A DNA stretch of 64,000 nt from Lingula anatina (taxonomy: Eukaryota > Brachiopoda > Lingulata > Lingulida > Lingulidae), in assembly GCF_001039355.2 (NCBI RefSeq), contig NW_019776080.1:412488-476487 (forward strand). The letters run 5' to 3'. Within the stretch, counting starts at the first letter, position 1. Every line of letters begins with the position of its first letter. Made by a program: the position numbers and the translations under genes. The notes below the pieces were generated by a model. The model did not search any database. It worked only from the letters and a program-made list of their open reading frames with translations, and was not told the DNA's origin. Shown piece by piece: positions 63,001 to 64,000 of the stretch.

Positions 63001-63613
63001 TGCGGCTGGCAGACGTTGGCCTGAATCAGCACAGCCTGGAGGAGACAGAGACAGAGGAGGAGGAAGGGGAACCCCAGGCTTTAGACGCTGCCACTCCTGT
63101 GACCTCACCACAGAAAGATGGAGATCTGGTGAGGGAGAAAGTGAACAAAAAATCTTAAAGATAGTGCGACTTGTTTTTCTTTTTTCTTTTTTTTTTTTTT
63201 TTTTTTTTAATGAGAAATCTATTTTTTTTTTATCTTCAGAGGCATTTGTGGGAAAGCACTTTTTAAAAAATTTTCTGCACTTAAGATTTAAATGTTAAGA
63301 TGATGACAGTTTTACGAATAATATTTGCTGGTACTATAGGTATTGTTTTTGTTTTGTTCTGTTCTTAAAAGCAAAAGCACACTTTGAATCTTTAAGGATA
63401 TTTCATTTGTATGCAAAAAAAAAAAAAAATCAGCTCTCGGAATTGAATGGTATTATTATTTATTTATTTCATCTATTTCTTTATTTTGTTGCAGACTGTG
63501 ACCCCTACCAGACGTAGTACACGTAGGAGCAGCAGTAGGCGGGGTACTGAGGGGGAGGGAGAGATCTCAGAGGAAGTGTCACCTGAGGTGGACACACCCA
63601 CCAGACAGACCAG
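58176..63613 (+). CDS. CTCF: CTCF, 11-zinc-finger architectural protein, whole visible coding locus (3' partial)
   Basis: Six exons are visible (58176-60039, 61644-61805, 62087-62275, 62568-62722, 62937-63128, 63495-63613), giving 2,681 coding bases or 893 complete codons. The last visible exon ends at a phase 2 donor, so the C-terminus lies beyond 64000. Layout: a Q/G/S-rich N-terminus; the YDF tripeptide at 331-333; eleven fingers from Cys373 to His685; an acidic region; an AT-hook RGRPR; a Glu-rich segment; and an Arg/Ser-rich tail. CTCF is a nuclear DNA-binding protein that stalls cohesin, forms loops and insulates domains. Fingers 4-6 resemble vertebrate CTCF closely (finger 4 core [17 protein letters not shown]), so orthology rather than generic C2H2 similarity is secure. 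It lies 10.6 kb downstream of SALL on the same strand. Confidence 0.97.
60040..61643 (+). other. CTCF intron after finger 9 (1.6 kb)
   Basis: Starts gtaagg and ends ctacag. Its first 150 bases hold a degenerate tandem repeat built on TACATGGTACA-like units. The rest is AT-rich with T-runs near 61047-61061 and 61098-61106; no gene seen. Confidence 0.85.
60052..60190. repeat. Degenerate tandem repeat (catacatggtac type)
   Basis: Repeated variants of acatacatggta and cacttgcatatat in head-to-tail order, directly after the exon donor. Unit length varies at around 10-12 bases. Self-complementary gtac and tgca cores allow hairpins. Confidence 0.65.
61644..61805 (+). CDS. CTCF: CTCF coding exon 2 (finger 10 and start of finger 11)
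   Basis: gt completes the split glycine; the reading continues [20 protein letters not shown]. Finger 10 spans residues 628-649 with H-X4-H. A proline/lysine linker, GYQPPPKKD, follows, then finger 11 begins at Cys665 and is interrupted after HK by donor aaag|gtaggc, phase 1. The FRQKQLL helix start is characteristic of CTCF finger 10. Confidence 0.95.
62087..62275 (+). CDS. CTCF: CTCF coding exon 3 (end of finger 11, acidic region)
   Basis: The acceptor gtccag at 62081-62086 precedes [10 protein letters not shown], completing finger 11 at His685. The last ligand is histidine, giving a C2H2 finger, where vertebrate CTCF finger 11 ends in cysteine. An acidic run, DDDEEEED, and a helix-prone stretch, [15 protein letters not shown], follow. 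Donor acag|gtaaac, phase 1. Confidence 0.95.
62568..62722 (+). CDS. CTCF: CTCF coding exon 4 (AT-hook)
   Basis: The acceptor ttttcag at 62561-62567 continues the split aspartate codon: [17 protein letters not shown]. The AT-hook-like RGRPR is encoded at 62651-62665, inside [11 protein letters not shown] Gln/Gly-rich end leads to donor cag|gtcagt, phase 0. Vertebrate CTCF has comparable RGRP motifs C-terminal to the fingers, thought to bind AT-rich DNA or RNA. Confidence 0.92.
62937..63128 (+). CDS. CTCF: CTCF coding exon 5 (C-terminal region)
   Basis: The acceptor cgccag at 62931-62936 is phase 0. It encodes [19 protein letters not shown], followed by the acidic run [11 protein letters not shown]. 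It ends at donor ctg|gtgagg, phase 0. Reading past this donor runs to a stop within ten codons. No known domain; the position after the AT-hook and the frame agreement on both sides support it. Confidence 0.9.
63495..63613 (+). CDS. CTCF: CTCF coding exon 6 (Arg/Ser-rich C-terminal segment), last visible exon
   Basis: Acceptor gttgcag at 63488-63494, then [20 protein letters not shown] and an acidic segment, ending TPTRQT plus two bases at donor ccag|gtaaga, phase 2. The remaining exon or exons, stop and 3' UTR are outside the window. The basic RS-like run may be a nuclear localisation or RNA-contact region. Confidence 0.88.
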
Positions 63614-64000
63614 GTAAGACAGGCTGTCAGGAGAAATTGTCCCATTGGTTCTAATGGTATTTTTTAAAGGGGGGGGGGGGGTATTCACCTGTTCTTAGAG
63701 CGTATGTGAAATATGAACAAAGCTCCATCAAACATCTGTGCAGAAAACACTTTAAAGTTAGGATAAAGTATACTCTTATCATCATGACACCTTTCAGAAA
63801 CTGAAATAGACTGAATAAATTTTTATGATAAATTAAATGACATCAACATAGCAAAGATTAAAAATTAGTTATTTTCCTCTCATATCTAAGACCGAACATA
63901 ACTAATGTTAAAATCAGCAGTCAAAATTTAATTCTGTGATGAATTTTTTGGGAAAAGGACAATCTCTTTCAAACTGGAAAATGGGGGACAAAATAACCAG
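63614..64000 (+). other. CTCF intron, truncated at window edge
   Basis: Starts gtaaga. A poly-G run lies at 63669-63680. Otherwise AT-rich, with no acceptor joined to a convincing exon before the window ends. Confidence 0.8.

Noticed and set aside
1-64000. CRISPR arrays, rRNA or tRNA genes, bacterial operons
   Set aside because: None seen; the window is clearly animal nuclear DNA, and the repeats present are microsatellites, minisatellites and short transposons. A tRNA scan was not possible by eye.

Overview
This is invertebrate animal DNA. It has long AT-rich introns, abundant microsatellites, canonical GT-AG introns and two recognisable metazoan regulatory genes, both on the + strand. The intron-rich structure and the full-length, SALL1/SALL3-like finger layout fit a lophotrochozoan such as a mollusc, brachiopod or annelid. 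The sequence alone does not settle the species.

Layout. Positions 1-6312 are intergenic, relatively CpG-rich and have no convincing gene. A CCAAT/TATA promoter (about 6313-6484) leads into the spalt-like gene SALL: four coding exons at 6485-6557, 30957-32027, 39525-39665 and 44475-47605, about 1,471 codons. The first intron is 24.4 kb and contains an assembly gap. The protein has the N-terminal MSRRKQ motif, a C2HC finger, a Q-rich segment, and C2H2 fingers grouped 2+3+2+2, plus one extra C-terminal finger. The assembly breaks its last exon with two compensating frameshifts, probably errors.

The intergenic stretch 47606-55640 contains a 2.05-kb segment present twice (50905-52950 and 52952-55121), separated by a single N. 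This is most likely two haplotypes of one locus joined end to end. The second copy carries a 140-bp hairpin transposable element that the first copy lacks.

From about 55640 a TATA-less promoter region with NRF1-, YY1- and CTCF-type motifs precedes the CTCF gene. Coding exons are 58176-60039, 61644-61805, 62087-62275, 62568-62722, 62937-63128 and 63495-63613; the gene runs off the right end. CTCF has all 11 zinc fingers, an N-terminal YDF tripeptide matching the known cohesin-binding motif, and an AT-hook.

How the parts may work together: SALL is a developmental repressor and CTCF an architectural protein. A perfect 14-base CTCF core motif and a second near match lie in CTCF's own promoter region. 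A third strong match, in the opposite orientation, lies in SALL intron 1. This suggests CTCF autoregulation and a possible domain boundary between the genes. In human, SALL1 and CTCF share 16q, and SALL4 and CTCFL share 20q13, so the adjacency seen here may be an ancestral linkage.
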